Of a stretch of 64,000 nucleotides of DNA, positions 23,047 through 33,065 are shown piece by piece. Each line of letters begins with the position of its first letter. Position 1 is the first letter of the stretch. The DNA is from Corylus avellana (taxonomy: Eukaryota > Streptophyta > Magnoliopsida > Fagales > Betulaceae). The position numbers and the translations under genes are program-made. The notes beneath the pieces were generated by a model that saw only the letters and a program-made list of their open reading frames with translations, was not told the origin of the DNA and did not search any database. The DNA lies in the NCBI RefSeq assembly GCF_901000735.1, contig NC_081542.1:14671577-14735576 (forward strand), given 5' to 3'.

Positions 23047-24225
23047 TTATTGTTTAGAATTTCTCACTCTCTTTTCCCTTCAAATCAAGAGCAATAAAAA
23101 TTCTTCCCGATAACTATTTTTCAATTTTTAATTTTTTTTTTTTAAAAAATAGTTATCAAAAGGGTTATCTGAGTTAGGGAGAAAAGTTTTGAAATAAAGC
23201 TGGTTTGTTGAATGCCAAATTTGAAGAAGAGTTAAGGAGAGATAGGGTAGCAGTTAATTGAGTTATGGTCGTCGTCTTTGATCCCAGAAGCAGTAGTATT
23301 TAAGGAGGCCCATGACATGGAAGACGACAATGATGGAGGTAAGTCAAACAGTGCCGATCCAACAATGGTTGATTGGATTAATTGGAGGGGTTATTAATTT
23401 TGGCAAGTCGATATTAATTAAGACAAAGACTTTATGGCAATTATGAGGTTTGATGTGTTGTGCAGAAATTCTTTAATGCTGGTTGGGGAATTCTGTGTGC
23501 TAATTAATACCTGCATGTTGTTGGTCACATATGAGAAGGATGGGCCTTTTGAACAAGTAAATTGTATGGAAGGACTCAAGAAAAACTTTAAAAGACTCTA
23601 ATCCTCTTTGTATATCACTCAATATTATGATTTATGTCGGCACGCACCATGGGCCTATATTAATGCACAACTTATTAATCGTTTAATATGGCTCACTATT
23701 TGATGAATATATACTTCTCTATCACATGCAGTTGAATGTTAGATGATCTCCGAAGTTATTTGGTTAGGTACGTAGGTCTACTAATTTCTTCCATTTTAAA
23801 AATGTCATTGCCCTCCATATGTTTATGTAGATGATGATAAGCTTGAGCTTAATTAGGGTTATAAAAATATATAATTTTTTATCATTCATATGTGATGAAA
23901 TGATACAAGTTGTGGGGTTTTAATTCTTAAATACTTATATTATTTATTATGAGTACGTAAGGATTACATTTGATGGTCATTGTATGTAACATCCGACTCT
24001 AGAGCGTAGATTAACCTAAATTACATGGATTCAATTCATGAATATGCTATTAATATTATTGCTAATATTGGATTATTGGTATTAATTAATAAAATGTTAC
24101 AAAAACTCTAGCAATTAACCTACCTAGCTGCATATTGCATGATTATTGTTTAGTTCTATTTTATACAACTCAATTCTCAACCTCAACTTTGGAGGATGTT
24201 TTCATGAACTTCTTGATGTGGTGGG
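23047..24225. other. Intergenic
   Basis: AT-rich; no gene, element ends or RNA gene that I can support. Confidence 0.5.
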
Positions 24226-24512
24226 TGTTAAAATATTGATTAAATGATTAAATTTATCATCTCATATAAAACTTAATCTTGAAATAAGTGGTAATTTAAC
24301 ATTGTATCATGGCCACAGGTTATGAGTTCTAATTCTGACTTCATAATTTATTCCCCCAATTCAGTTAAAATATTCTATGTGTTGAGTCTCACTTATTAAA
24401 ATAGAGTTAGAATTTGAGCCCACACGTAAATAAGAGTGTTAAAGTATTGATTAAATAATTAAATTTACCTCTTCTTATAAAGCATAAGATTTTGAAATAA
24501 GTGATGATTTAA
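24226..24512 (+). mobile_element. TRIM, about 287 bp (degenerate)
   Basis: Direct repeats of about 76 bp at 24226-24301 and about 24437-24512, starting TGTTAAA(A/G)TATTGATTAAAT and ending near GTGATGATTTAA. A degraded primer site TTGTATCATGGCC follows the first, and CACACGTAAATAAGAG precedes the second. The same family occurs at 60256-60514. Confidence 0.6.
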
Positions 24513-25102
24513 TTAATAATTGAAAGATCTTGAGAAAGAGGATAAGTTATGTGTTTTTCAATAGAAATGTCTATTTCTAATCGAAAAAGACGCTGAGGAG
24601 AGAAATACATGGGTTGAGAGAGGTTGTGGGTTTTTCGTCTGTTTATTGTACGTTGAGGGTTAAGTCATGGGTTTATTCCCATAGAAAAGGAATTAGTTCT
24701 CTGTTTTTTAGAACAATAGTTATTCCTCATTTTAAGAAATAGTTATTCCTATGAAATATTTACATGTTAGTGATCTGTCATTTTTAAATGAATTGGATAT
24801 TTTTGATGTGGCATAATGCCATATGTCATGTTCTGATTGGCTATGATTGATTTATTTATATACACTCCCATAAAGCCTTTTTTTGATGATCCCTTACTTC
24901 ATTCCTCCCTTATGATCACCTTGGTAAACAATCTTTGAATCCATAAAGGGTGAGGGACAAGAATGAGAAGATCAAGTAAAGCATCATAAGATGGAAAGAG
25001 TAATTATAAAGCCTTCTTTTATATCCCTTACTTCATTCCAATCTTTGAATCCCATAAAGGGTGAGGGACAAGAATGAGAAAATCAAGTAAAGCATAAGAT
25101 GG
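24513..25102. other. Intergenic with short duplicated stretch
   Basis: A sequence of about 90 bp (CCCTTACTTCATTCC..., AATCTTTGAATCC, GGGTGAGGGACAAGAATGAG) occurs at 24890-24985 and again at 25025-25100. The GGCATAATGCCATATGTCATG stretch at 24811 recurs at 57207 ahead of the third array unit. Confidence 0.6.
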
Positions 25103-25172
25103 AAAGAGGCCGGGTTATTTAATACCCACCCATATGACATTGTAATCCATTAATTTCAAGTTGATTGGGAAA

Positions 25173-25323
25173 ATGTTGAAGTTGCCGTTCGAGGTGACCT
25201 TTGAGTCTCTCAAAACGGAGCTCATGCAAATACTACCCAATAACCAGCTGCTGGGGGCAGCCGTTGCTCTTGCTTTGGTTGCCATTTCTGCTGCCTATAT
25301 ATATTGCACCAGCAAACCCAAAG
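25173..25323 (+). pseudogene. Isolated first exon resembling NADH-cytochrome b5 reductase membrane anchor
   Basis: The ATG opens a 50-residue stretch with a charged head (LKTELMQILPNNQLLGA), a hydrophobic segment (VALALVAISAAYIYC) and TSKPKG at a GTATGA donor in phase 1. This layout (anchor then K-K-P-K-G at an exon end) resembles the N-terminus of plant microsomal NADH-cytochrome b5 reductase, where the FAD/NADH domains follow. No such downstream exon (FAD-binding RxY(T/S) or NAD motif) is found before the GSTF gene, so this is an orphan exon. Copies lie at 47109 (intact frame) and 57489 (decayed). The family assignment is from memory of a short, variable region. Confidence 0.45.
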
Positions 25324-27191
25324 GTATGACTAAGCATCTTCTCACATTTGTATATGGGCATGCATGCATTATTATACATGGACACATAGCAGGTTCGTTT
25401 TGATAGATGTTCAAGTTTAAGGCAATAAAAGTTATATTAATTAAATAATTATAATTATTTAAACTTTTTACATTACATTTTTGTTTATTTAAAATTCATT
25501 TTTCTCACTTTTTAGCTTGCAAAATTACTAATTAGGTTTCTATATTCAAGTTTTTCTAGTATCTCTTTGTCAATTGATAATATGGCCTAATTTACTTGGA
25601 GTGTGTTTGACATTACGATTTCGTTAACCATATGTGTGATTTTAACGAAATCACTAAAAATGTATCGTTTGGATGTGTGTTTTCTAAATTTGCAAACGTA
25701 GAAAAATTTGTGTTTTCAAATTGTAGACAAGGAGATGTGTTTTTAAAACACACGTTTTTTAAAGGTTAAACTGCAATTCTACCGGACACTTAACTATTTT
25801 TTTTTTTTTAAAAAAAGAAATCACGTTCTTAAATCGTATATGTTAAAATTGTTATTTTTAAATCTTATGTTTTGAAATCACAAATCTAAATGAACCCTTA
25901 ATCTTTCTTGTGACATTGTTGGTCTTATGTTGGATTTTATCAAGGGAAAAACTCAAAATCAATCATTGTGATTACACTCATTTAATTGCAATAAGGTTTG
26001 TCTGGTATAAAAATATTCTGAGAGCTCTTACAAAAATAACAAATAAGTTACTATTATCAAACATCCATTGAAAGTCTTGACAGATTTTGTTAGTCTGCCA
26101 CAACAGCACAAATGAGATTATCAAACTTGCACCCATAATAAAAATATATGAAATATATAATAACTAAAAATAAATAAATCAGAAAGAAGTGGTGGTTCGG
26201 CGCCACCGTTTCGGCCAAATGAAGTGACATAACCATCACTAATCTGGTTGGCCTGGCATGGATGTTAACTCCAAGTATCCGATGGAAAACCACCACCTCG
26301 ATCTACCATCACTACTTAGGACTCTTGGGTCGCTCAAGTCACTTACATGACTGCTCAGGTTTTCAACGCCAATTTCAGATATAGCATTCCGTGTTGCTGG
26401 TTGTAAATTTGTGCGTCATTTTTTTGTTTTTTAGGTTTTTTCTATTCTTGTTTTTCCCTGTTTCGTATGCGGGCCTTAATGCCTCCAATGGCCAGTCCTC
26501 TGTCACGGCCTGATCGTATGCTCTTCTCAGCAACTTCAGTACTAAGTTATTTTTCTAACATACCTTAGGACATTAATTTGAATTTATTTTGATACCACAG
26601 AAAGTTAATTAAAAATTGGGTAAATCACATGGACTGAATTTACATTTTGCCCTTTTAATTTTGATAAAAGTTTTTTATATAGAAGCAATTGTAACAAGTT
26701 TTGCCAATAAAATTTTATAAGCTATATATTTAATTATTTTGAGCATTTTTTTTTTAATGACATATGGCCCTCTTCAAGACTTTACAGACTTAATTTCCAT
26801 CTTCTGTCTTTTGAGCTTTTAATCATTTCCATCTTTCGACTTCAATAATAAAGAGCATTTCAATATTTTATGACTTTGTTGGGCCGTTGGCTACGTATTC
26901 AATCTATCTATAGTTTATGTCACTTTTATTTGCATATTCCAGCTATTAGTTGTCATTTCTCTTCGTTTATTTTCAACTTGATAATTAATTATTAAGTGTC
27001 ACTAATTAAAGACAAATTTAATTATTTACTGGAAGTCTTACGTACGTAAATATTGTCTAATTGATCACCTAATAAAATATTCGACTGCTTATTGGCCTCT
27101 CTCTCCTTCTCTCATTTGTAACATGAGAGACCACCTTAAAGCTTTAGGACCCATTTCAATATATGCTTTGTAAATTAATAACATGGATTGC

Positions 27192-27240
<49 letters not shown>

Positions 27241-27744
27241 TGCCCTTCATTTTATGGACTAAATAGTAAATAGTATAAAATTTGCAAGTAGTTATACTAA
27301 CACGTCAAACTACGTACTGTAATTTACTGTAATTTTTTCAATGATTTCATTTCACTTTCTCTATTTTTTATGAAAAAATAAAGACAAAATCTAAATGGTT
27401 TTAAAAACTACATATATTGTAAATCTTTTATAGCACTTAAGCCCATTTCTTAGTAATCAATTAATCCACATGCTCCTTAATTAAGTTCATGTTCCAAATC
27501 TCACATTATATTGATGTGGCATAAATTTAGCTCTTAAGAAGAAAAAAAATAATATTAAAAATTATAATTTTATATCACAATGCTAACATATGGCAGTATA
27601 ATGGCCGATCTTTGAATTAGTCATAGTTAAAACTATCCCACAATAAATATTAATTAATACGTCCAAATTTAATGATAATTTTCCTTTTCTCTATCTCGTC
27701 TTAATTTGTTCTTGATCACTCATCATCACCATCCGCAATCATGG
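25324..27744. other. Noncoding interval within copy A
   Basis: Shared with 47260-49693. Holds a (TA)n run at about 27201-27239, poly-A/T tracts and no gene. ORFs such as 26090-26296 minus occur in both copies but change frame and length between them, so are not conserved coding. Confidence 0.6.
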
Positions 27745-28344
27745 GTGGCAGCCATCAAAGTCCACGGAGTCCATCTCTCAACAGCTACACAGCGGGTTCT
27801 AGCTACCCTTTATGAGAAAGAGCTTGAATTTGAGCTTGTTCCTGTAGACATGGAAGCTCGTGAACATAAAAAAGAACCCTTCCTCTCCCTCAATGTAAGA
27901 ACAACAAACCATTCTTGTAACTCAATTACTTCTTTAATTGTATGTTAATTTGGACCTAACATTAATTTCCTTGATGATGCAGCCATTCGGTCAAATTCCT
28001 GCTTTTGAAGATGGAGATTTGAAGCTCTTTGGTAAAGTTTATATGCACTTAATTAATACTTCAATGGGTGATATATATGCTTAGTGTGAGTTACTGATTT
28101 TCATCCTAGTGCAGAATCAAGGGCAATTAATAAGTACATTTCCCACAAGCATGCTGACAAGGGGACCCGTCTGGAAAGCGGAGACATGAAGCAGAAAGCA
28201 ATCATAGGGGTGTGGATGGAGGTGGAGGCCCACCAATTCGACCCGGCAGCTTCAAAGCTTACTTGGGAGTTGGCAGTGAAGCCAGTGTTAGGCATGGTCA
28301 CCGACAAGGCAATTGTGGAGGAGAACGAAGCAAAGCTGGCTAAG
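27745..28344 (+). pseudogene. GSTF: GSTF copy A: start codon lost, 3' end missing in gap
   Basis: Phi-class GST exons 27745-27894, 27983-28031 and 28115-28344 (cut by N) keep canonical splice sites and the motif set: serine 12 (GVHLSTATQ), [29 protein letters not shown]. The codon where the other copies have ATG is GTG. Compared with 49686-49700, four bases are missing, so the only nearby ATG (27741) is in another frame and stops after 24 codons. The last ~85 bases before the gap ([19 protein letters not shown]) resemble the 37.3 kb gene (GMVTDKA) more than the otherwise near-identical 49.7 kb copy (GKGTPDKA). Likely pseudogene, but both oddities could be assembly error. Confidence 0.8.
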
Positions 28345-28444
28345 NNNNNNNNNNNNNNNNNNNNNNNNNNNNNNNNNNNNNNNNNNNNNNNNNNNNNNNN
28401 NNNNNNNNNNNNNNNNNNNNNNNNNNNNNNNNNNNNNNNNNNNN
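28345..28444. other. Assembly gap (100 N)
   Basis: Interrupts exon 3 of GSTF copy A; sequence right of it belongs to an unrelated gene. Confidence 1.
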
Positions 28445-29868
28445 TTAATCAATCTTCAGGAAGTCAGCTTAATACCCCCCCTACAGCAAGTGTAAGTGTT
28501 ATTCAACCCTATTAAATCGTCCTTAATAGATAACCTGGTTTTAACTGGCTTGTTTTAGACTTTGTATGACATGCTAATATTTGTTTCCAATTTTTTATGC
28601 AGTCACAAAGTGTTGGGTCCAATACTCGATCAACTGGTAAAAGCAAGGCACGTGTTGTGGGCAAGGTAGACATTTTTAGGTGCTTGTACTGCCATTTTTT
28701 TATGGTTTGTAGGCAAATGTAGTCACTTGACAATTGTTACATTTGATGTTAGCAGAAAGCTAAGGCGGTGAAAAGTAGTGGCAGTGGTGGTCCTAGCCAG
28801 TCATCAAATGCAATAAAGGTACTTAGAAATTATGTTGTTTTAGTAGTCGGTTTTCTCATACCCAACGCATAATGGGTATATTTTTATTAGTTCATAATTT
28901 GTTCTTACTTTCTATGGTATTGTTTAGAATAAAGAGGCCTTGAAGAAGAAGAATACAGCATCTGGGTCAACCGCTGGTCCACAAGCATCAACCATACTGA
29001 AGGTACTTAACTATATGATAGCCGTCTTTACTTTGTACATTTATTCACATAAACCCTAATATGACATATAACATCTTTGCTACCATCTAGTACTTATTTA
29101 TTTTGTATTATATATATATATTCATTTGTTGTGATTTTGCAGAAGGGTAAGGGGAAAGGTCAGCCTACACATGCTCCACGTGAATTTGTAATCCCCAGAC
29201 TTGTTGATGAAAGAGAGCACACCCCTCCCCCTGGATTTGGAGCAGAAAGAGGCGCAACACCTCCACCTGTTGAAGGCCAAAATGACGATCTCGCCCCCTT
29301 TGAACCTGGGGTAGGAATTACCTTACCTGCATCATGGGGCAGGGTGGAAGGTACAGAAGATTCCCTTGAAATTCCTGTAATGGTCACAGGAGGTCCTGCA
29401 TCAAGGACTCGTACATCTGATAGGATTAGAGGTATTTTCCGTAGTACACCGACCCGGGCTCCTGTACATATTGACCTCACTGAAGAGGTCCCCGCTGGAA
29501 CTCAACCTTCACGTACAGGGCCTAGAACTAGAGGTGGTGGAACTGGACGGAAAACTATGGGTGGTGGACCAAGACGGGCTAAAATGGGGAGGGGATTTGC
29601 AATTCGAGGTGGTGTAGGCATTGATGTTGCAGGCAGAGGTGGGGCAGGTAGAGGTGGGGTAGGCATAAGTGTTGCAGGCAGAAGTGGTGCAGGCAGAGGT
29701 GGTGTAGCTGCACCTACTACTGCTGCACCTCCACATGCTGATGGTACTATAGCAAAGTCTGATAATATCGCAAAGTTGAAAGGAGAACGCATTGCAACAA
29801 CAGTAGAAAAGGGTATTGAAATTATGGAAGGCAAGAGGAAACGGCTCAATCCACAATGGAAGCCGTAA
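28445..29868 (+). CDS. 3' exons of a Gly/Arg/Pro-rich gene, probably the tail of a Mutator-like transposase
   Basis: Five exons, all in phase 0 with good splice sites: to 28491 (NQSSGSQLNTPPTAS), 28603-28665, 28756-28818, 28928-29002 and 29143-29868 (TAA). The small exons are lysine/serine-rich (KSKARVVGK; NKEALKKKNTASGSTA). The last has a Pro-rich part (REHTPPPGFGAERGATPPP), RGG-type repeats (GRGGAGRGGVGISVAG) and a basic end (EGKRKRLNPQWKP). No catalytic domain is present; the 5' part is lost in the gap. Low-complexity, multi-exon tails of this kind occur after the SWIM/zinc-knuckle part of plant MuDR-type transposases. The neighbouring GRF gene and Mutator-like end (35.6 kb) support that reading. 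The structure is clear; the family assignment is inference. Confidence 0.55.
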
Positions 29869-30290
29869 AGTCATGGACAACTAGCCTTATGTGTTTTTTG
29901 TGGTTTTGATACGTTTTATTTTTTGGTAATGTGTATGGATAACAATATATGTGATTTTCATTTGTAATGTGTATGGATAACAATATATGCGGTTGGTTGT
30001 TGGATATATGTATGGATAACAGCATATGTGGTAGGAAGTTGGTAATGTGTTGCAAGTAAGTTTCGACTCGGTTGGAAGTAGGTAGGAAATGTGGACATTT
30101 TTTGTATGGAAATTGTGAATGTGTTAGTTGGTTACTTGCACCACTTGACACATACTCTGGGGGGTATGTGTTCAATTTATAGTTCTTCATCTTGACACCT
30201 CTAGATTATTATTTTCACTTCAATAGCCAGATCTTCTTATTTCGATTCTACTGTTATTACAGCAAATGATACGTTCATTTTGTTTTAGGT
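29869..30290. other. 3' UTR-like region
   Basis: Downstream of the Gly-rich exon; repeated TGTATGGATAACAATATATG (three or so copies, 29932-30020). No gene. Confidence 0.5.
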
Positions 30291-31784
30291 ATTTGGAGCA
30301 AGTACTTCGGCTGATTTTGTTCACAAATTATTGAAGGTAAGATCAAACCTTGCACTTTCTTTTGATTGATTTATGGGCAGACGTCTATTATATGATAATT
30401 TCTGTTTTGCTGACCATATGTTACTTCGAGTTTTTGTTTTTTTGTTAGACTTAACCTATATGCTAGTATTGGCTGAAGCAATATTGGAATGGGGTTAACC
30501 TACATACTAGTAGTTGGTCTTGACTGTTGAGGGTGGGGGGGGTTAAAAAACTACTTCTATTTTTTTGAACCATTTTGTGCCAGGCTTTGTGGAAAGGTAA
30601 GTTATTTTATTTTTTATTTTTTTATTTTCAACAGTTTTGGGGAAAAAATGTCCTCTTTTTTCACCTGGATTTGAAGATTTTCTTGGAAAATTTGTTTCCT
30701 GGATTTATCATTCACTTAAGGATATGGAAGTATGGTTCGCATTATAAATATTCTGGGCTTGTGTGAGCAGTTGTGGGTTTTGTATATTTCTCTATGAGGA
30801 GGTTTGCCTAGGAAATCAGGGTTTTTATTCGTTTCAATGGAATGAAGCTCCTCAGGAATTTTACCGAAGGAATACATTATTTTTATCTACTGCAAGACGG
30901 TTTAAACTCATGGGAAATGCATGTATTCTTCGTTGGAAAAATTTGATGCAGCAATGCTCTGCCGTAAAATTAGATTTTGAGGGGGTTTTTTGGTTTACTT
31001 TTGATGCTATGGTTACTATATCCCGGTTGGTGTCTTCCTCAAAATTTAAGCAACAGTTTATAATGTACGACAAATACCCATTTGTATAGGAGCTCTGTTT
31101 GTTTTGTTGGAATCTAGTACATTGAAAAACCTATGGATTAAAAGGGAGACAATTCCTTTTTTTTTTGTTTTTTTTTAATGAATTCTGTGCAAATGAATTA
31201 TGAAGATTTATTATTTTTGTGTGAGTTTAGATTTATTAACTCCTGGATAGAAATGATATTTCTATTCAAGTGATTTCTGATTTGGTTTTAGAGTAAAGCT
31301 GGAACAATTAGGACTATTTGCATCTAGGTATTTGCATTTAGTTTATGTTTAATATTTTTGGTTTAATAGTTTGAATTTTTTTTGGAATGTAGTGTACTCC
31401 AAATGAAAGAATTTATTGCTTTCTCTCAGGTATTTTTATCACTCTTCTTGGAAAGAGGCCTGTTATATTTTTTCTTTTAATTCCTTGACAGTCCTTGTAG
31501 TTTCAAATTAGTTGTTTGTTGTTCTATGGTTGAACCACCCTCTTATATGTTCATTGGTTTGTATTTCTGCAGTTAAATGTTTGTTTAATAGACCAGGTCT
31601 TCAGAAGCTCGGTATTGTTCTGAATCTTGATTCAGACAAGAAAGGAGTTGGTGGAAATGCTGTAGCAAGTAATGAAACAGAGGTTCCTTCCAAGAGAAAC
31701 CCATCTAAAGAGTTGTGGTATCATGGGTCCGTTGAGATTCCGTATCATGGGTCCGTTGAGATTGATTGGTGTGCAATTTTTTAG
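30291..31784 (+). pseudogene. Exon-like fragments of an unrecognised gene
   Basis: Pieces with acceptor/donor signals: 30291-30336 (VFGASTSADFVHKLLK, donor GTAAGA), a short piece at 30583-30596 (ALWK, donor GTAAG), and 31573-31784 after TTCTGCAG (KCLFNRPGLQKLGIVLNLDS to a stop). In the last, 24 bp (ATCATGGGTCCGTTGAGATT and flank) is repeated twice. The frame 30763-31089 between them has no domain I recognise. They might be one gene with introns, or a host fragment captured by the surrounding transposon. I do not assign a function. Confidence 0.3.
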
Positions 31785-32218
31785 TTCTATCGTTGTATTA
31801 GAAACCGGATTCTTGTTTTGCTACATATATGACACATAAGGTTGATTTGGCCTTCTTTTTCCACTTTTTTCTCCCCTTCTCGTCTTTTAGTTTTAATTTA
31901 CCAATTTCTTATGATATTATTTTGAGTTTGTTGTCATCAAAGAATTTAGATTAATTCATATATAATCTCAGGAAGATAAAAAGGGACGTTGAGATAAATT
32001 ACAAGTAAAAGGAAAACATATTTTTTAAGATATATGCATCCAAAGGTTGTTTGTTTTGTATTGCAATTTTAAAGGCCTGGTTGGGGATTGGTTTCAACAT
32101 GCGATTGAATATGATATAATTCTTGATTTTCAAGTCAATGTATCCCTCCCTTTCAAGACATGAAAAGACAAAGAAACAAAGCAACAAGCATATGTGGTAG
32201 TGAGAAGGCATGCATTAC
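31785..32218. other. Intergenic / possible intron
   Basis: AT-rich, no feature supported. Confidence 0.4.
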
Positions 32219-32365
32219 CAGTTTCTTGCCGTCAATGGAAGAGGGGAACATGATCTTGAAGAAGTGCAAGTGTCTCCTACCCGCCATACAACTTGGCGGC
32301 CGGTGGCCATTCCTCCGGTTGGGCACCAACCCAGTCCGGCGAGTCCTTGACTTCTTCGGTGCCAT
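32219..32365 (-). pseudogene. Orphan first exon of a B3-domain (REM/VRN1-like) gene
   Basis: A 49-codon minus-strand exon from ATG 32365 to a GTAATG donor after 32219. It ends in HLHFFKIMFPSSIDGKKL, which matches the beginning of plant B3 DNA-binding domains of the REM class (HFFKII...KKL). The preceding part is basic (KKSRTRRTGLVPNRRNGHR). The exon break at this point is typical for the class. No continuation of the B3 fold (a KIP..FV block) was found on the minus strand down to 28.4 kb, so it is an isolated fragment, perhaps captured by the Mutator-like element. Confidence 0.5.
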
Positions 32366-33065
32366 AGTTAAAAAAGTATTGTCATCCAGCGGTGGAAATG
32401 CCTCGAAGCTACTCTGCTCCCCTCAGAAATCAGCTCCGATTCTCAGTGGAGTGGCTGATATGGCACGCCACGAAAGAGAAAAATCACTCTGTCATATAAG
32501 GAATTTGATATTTGATTCATTTTAAAAATTACTGTTCAAATTCTTTGAAAAGATTAATAGGAATGCTCTTAATTTTTAATTTAATCTTTTGATACATACA
32601 CCTTATAGGATAATAATAATAGCTCCTTTGGCATTGACCACTTACTATTTCTCAATTTTTTTTTTTTAATTCTTAATATTTTTACTTTTTACATCACATT
32701 AATTTTTTTTTTAAATATTGTTTGAATCAAAAATTACTAAAAAACAAAAAACAAAAAAAAAAAAAATCACTTTTTAATTGAAATGATAAATGTTATTTTT
32801 AAAAGGTAAAAAATAAAACTCAAAATACCCAAGTGACATGCCATACACGCAATTCGTGTATACGTAAAACAGGAAATTACATTCATAGCAACTAATAAAT
32901 TCATTAAAAAGTACATTACATTTCAAATAAGCTTCTACAATTACACGGCTCTAAAACGTACGGCATTGTGCTCCCACAATTACTTATGTTACAAAATACC
33001 ACATTGTGCTCCCAAAATAACACAAACATAAAAAAACACAATGTCATCTCAAAATTACATAGACC
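32366..33065. other. Intergenic
   Basis: Poly-A/T-rich sequence between the B3 fragment and the GRF gene; no feature supported. Confidence 0.5.

Larger units (their letters stand above)
25103..28344 (+). repeat. Large direct duplication, copy A
   Basis: Nearly identical, by reading, to 47039-50306 over the anchor-type exon, about 2.4 kb of noncoding DNA, the (TA)n run and GSTF exons 1-3. Differences are scattered substitutions and indels of a few bases. Copy A ends at an N gap and copy B begins right after one. Confidence 0.9.

Noticed and set aside
26090..26296. Small minus-strand gene shared by duplication copies A and B
   Set aside because: The frame changes length between the copies (68 and 83 codons), as expected of noncoding sequence.
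29160..29880. Minus-strand ORFs opposite the Gly-rich exon
   Set aside because: They are shadows of the biased composition of the plus-strand exon; the plus frame has splice sites and the C-terminal stop.
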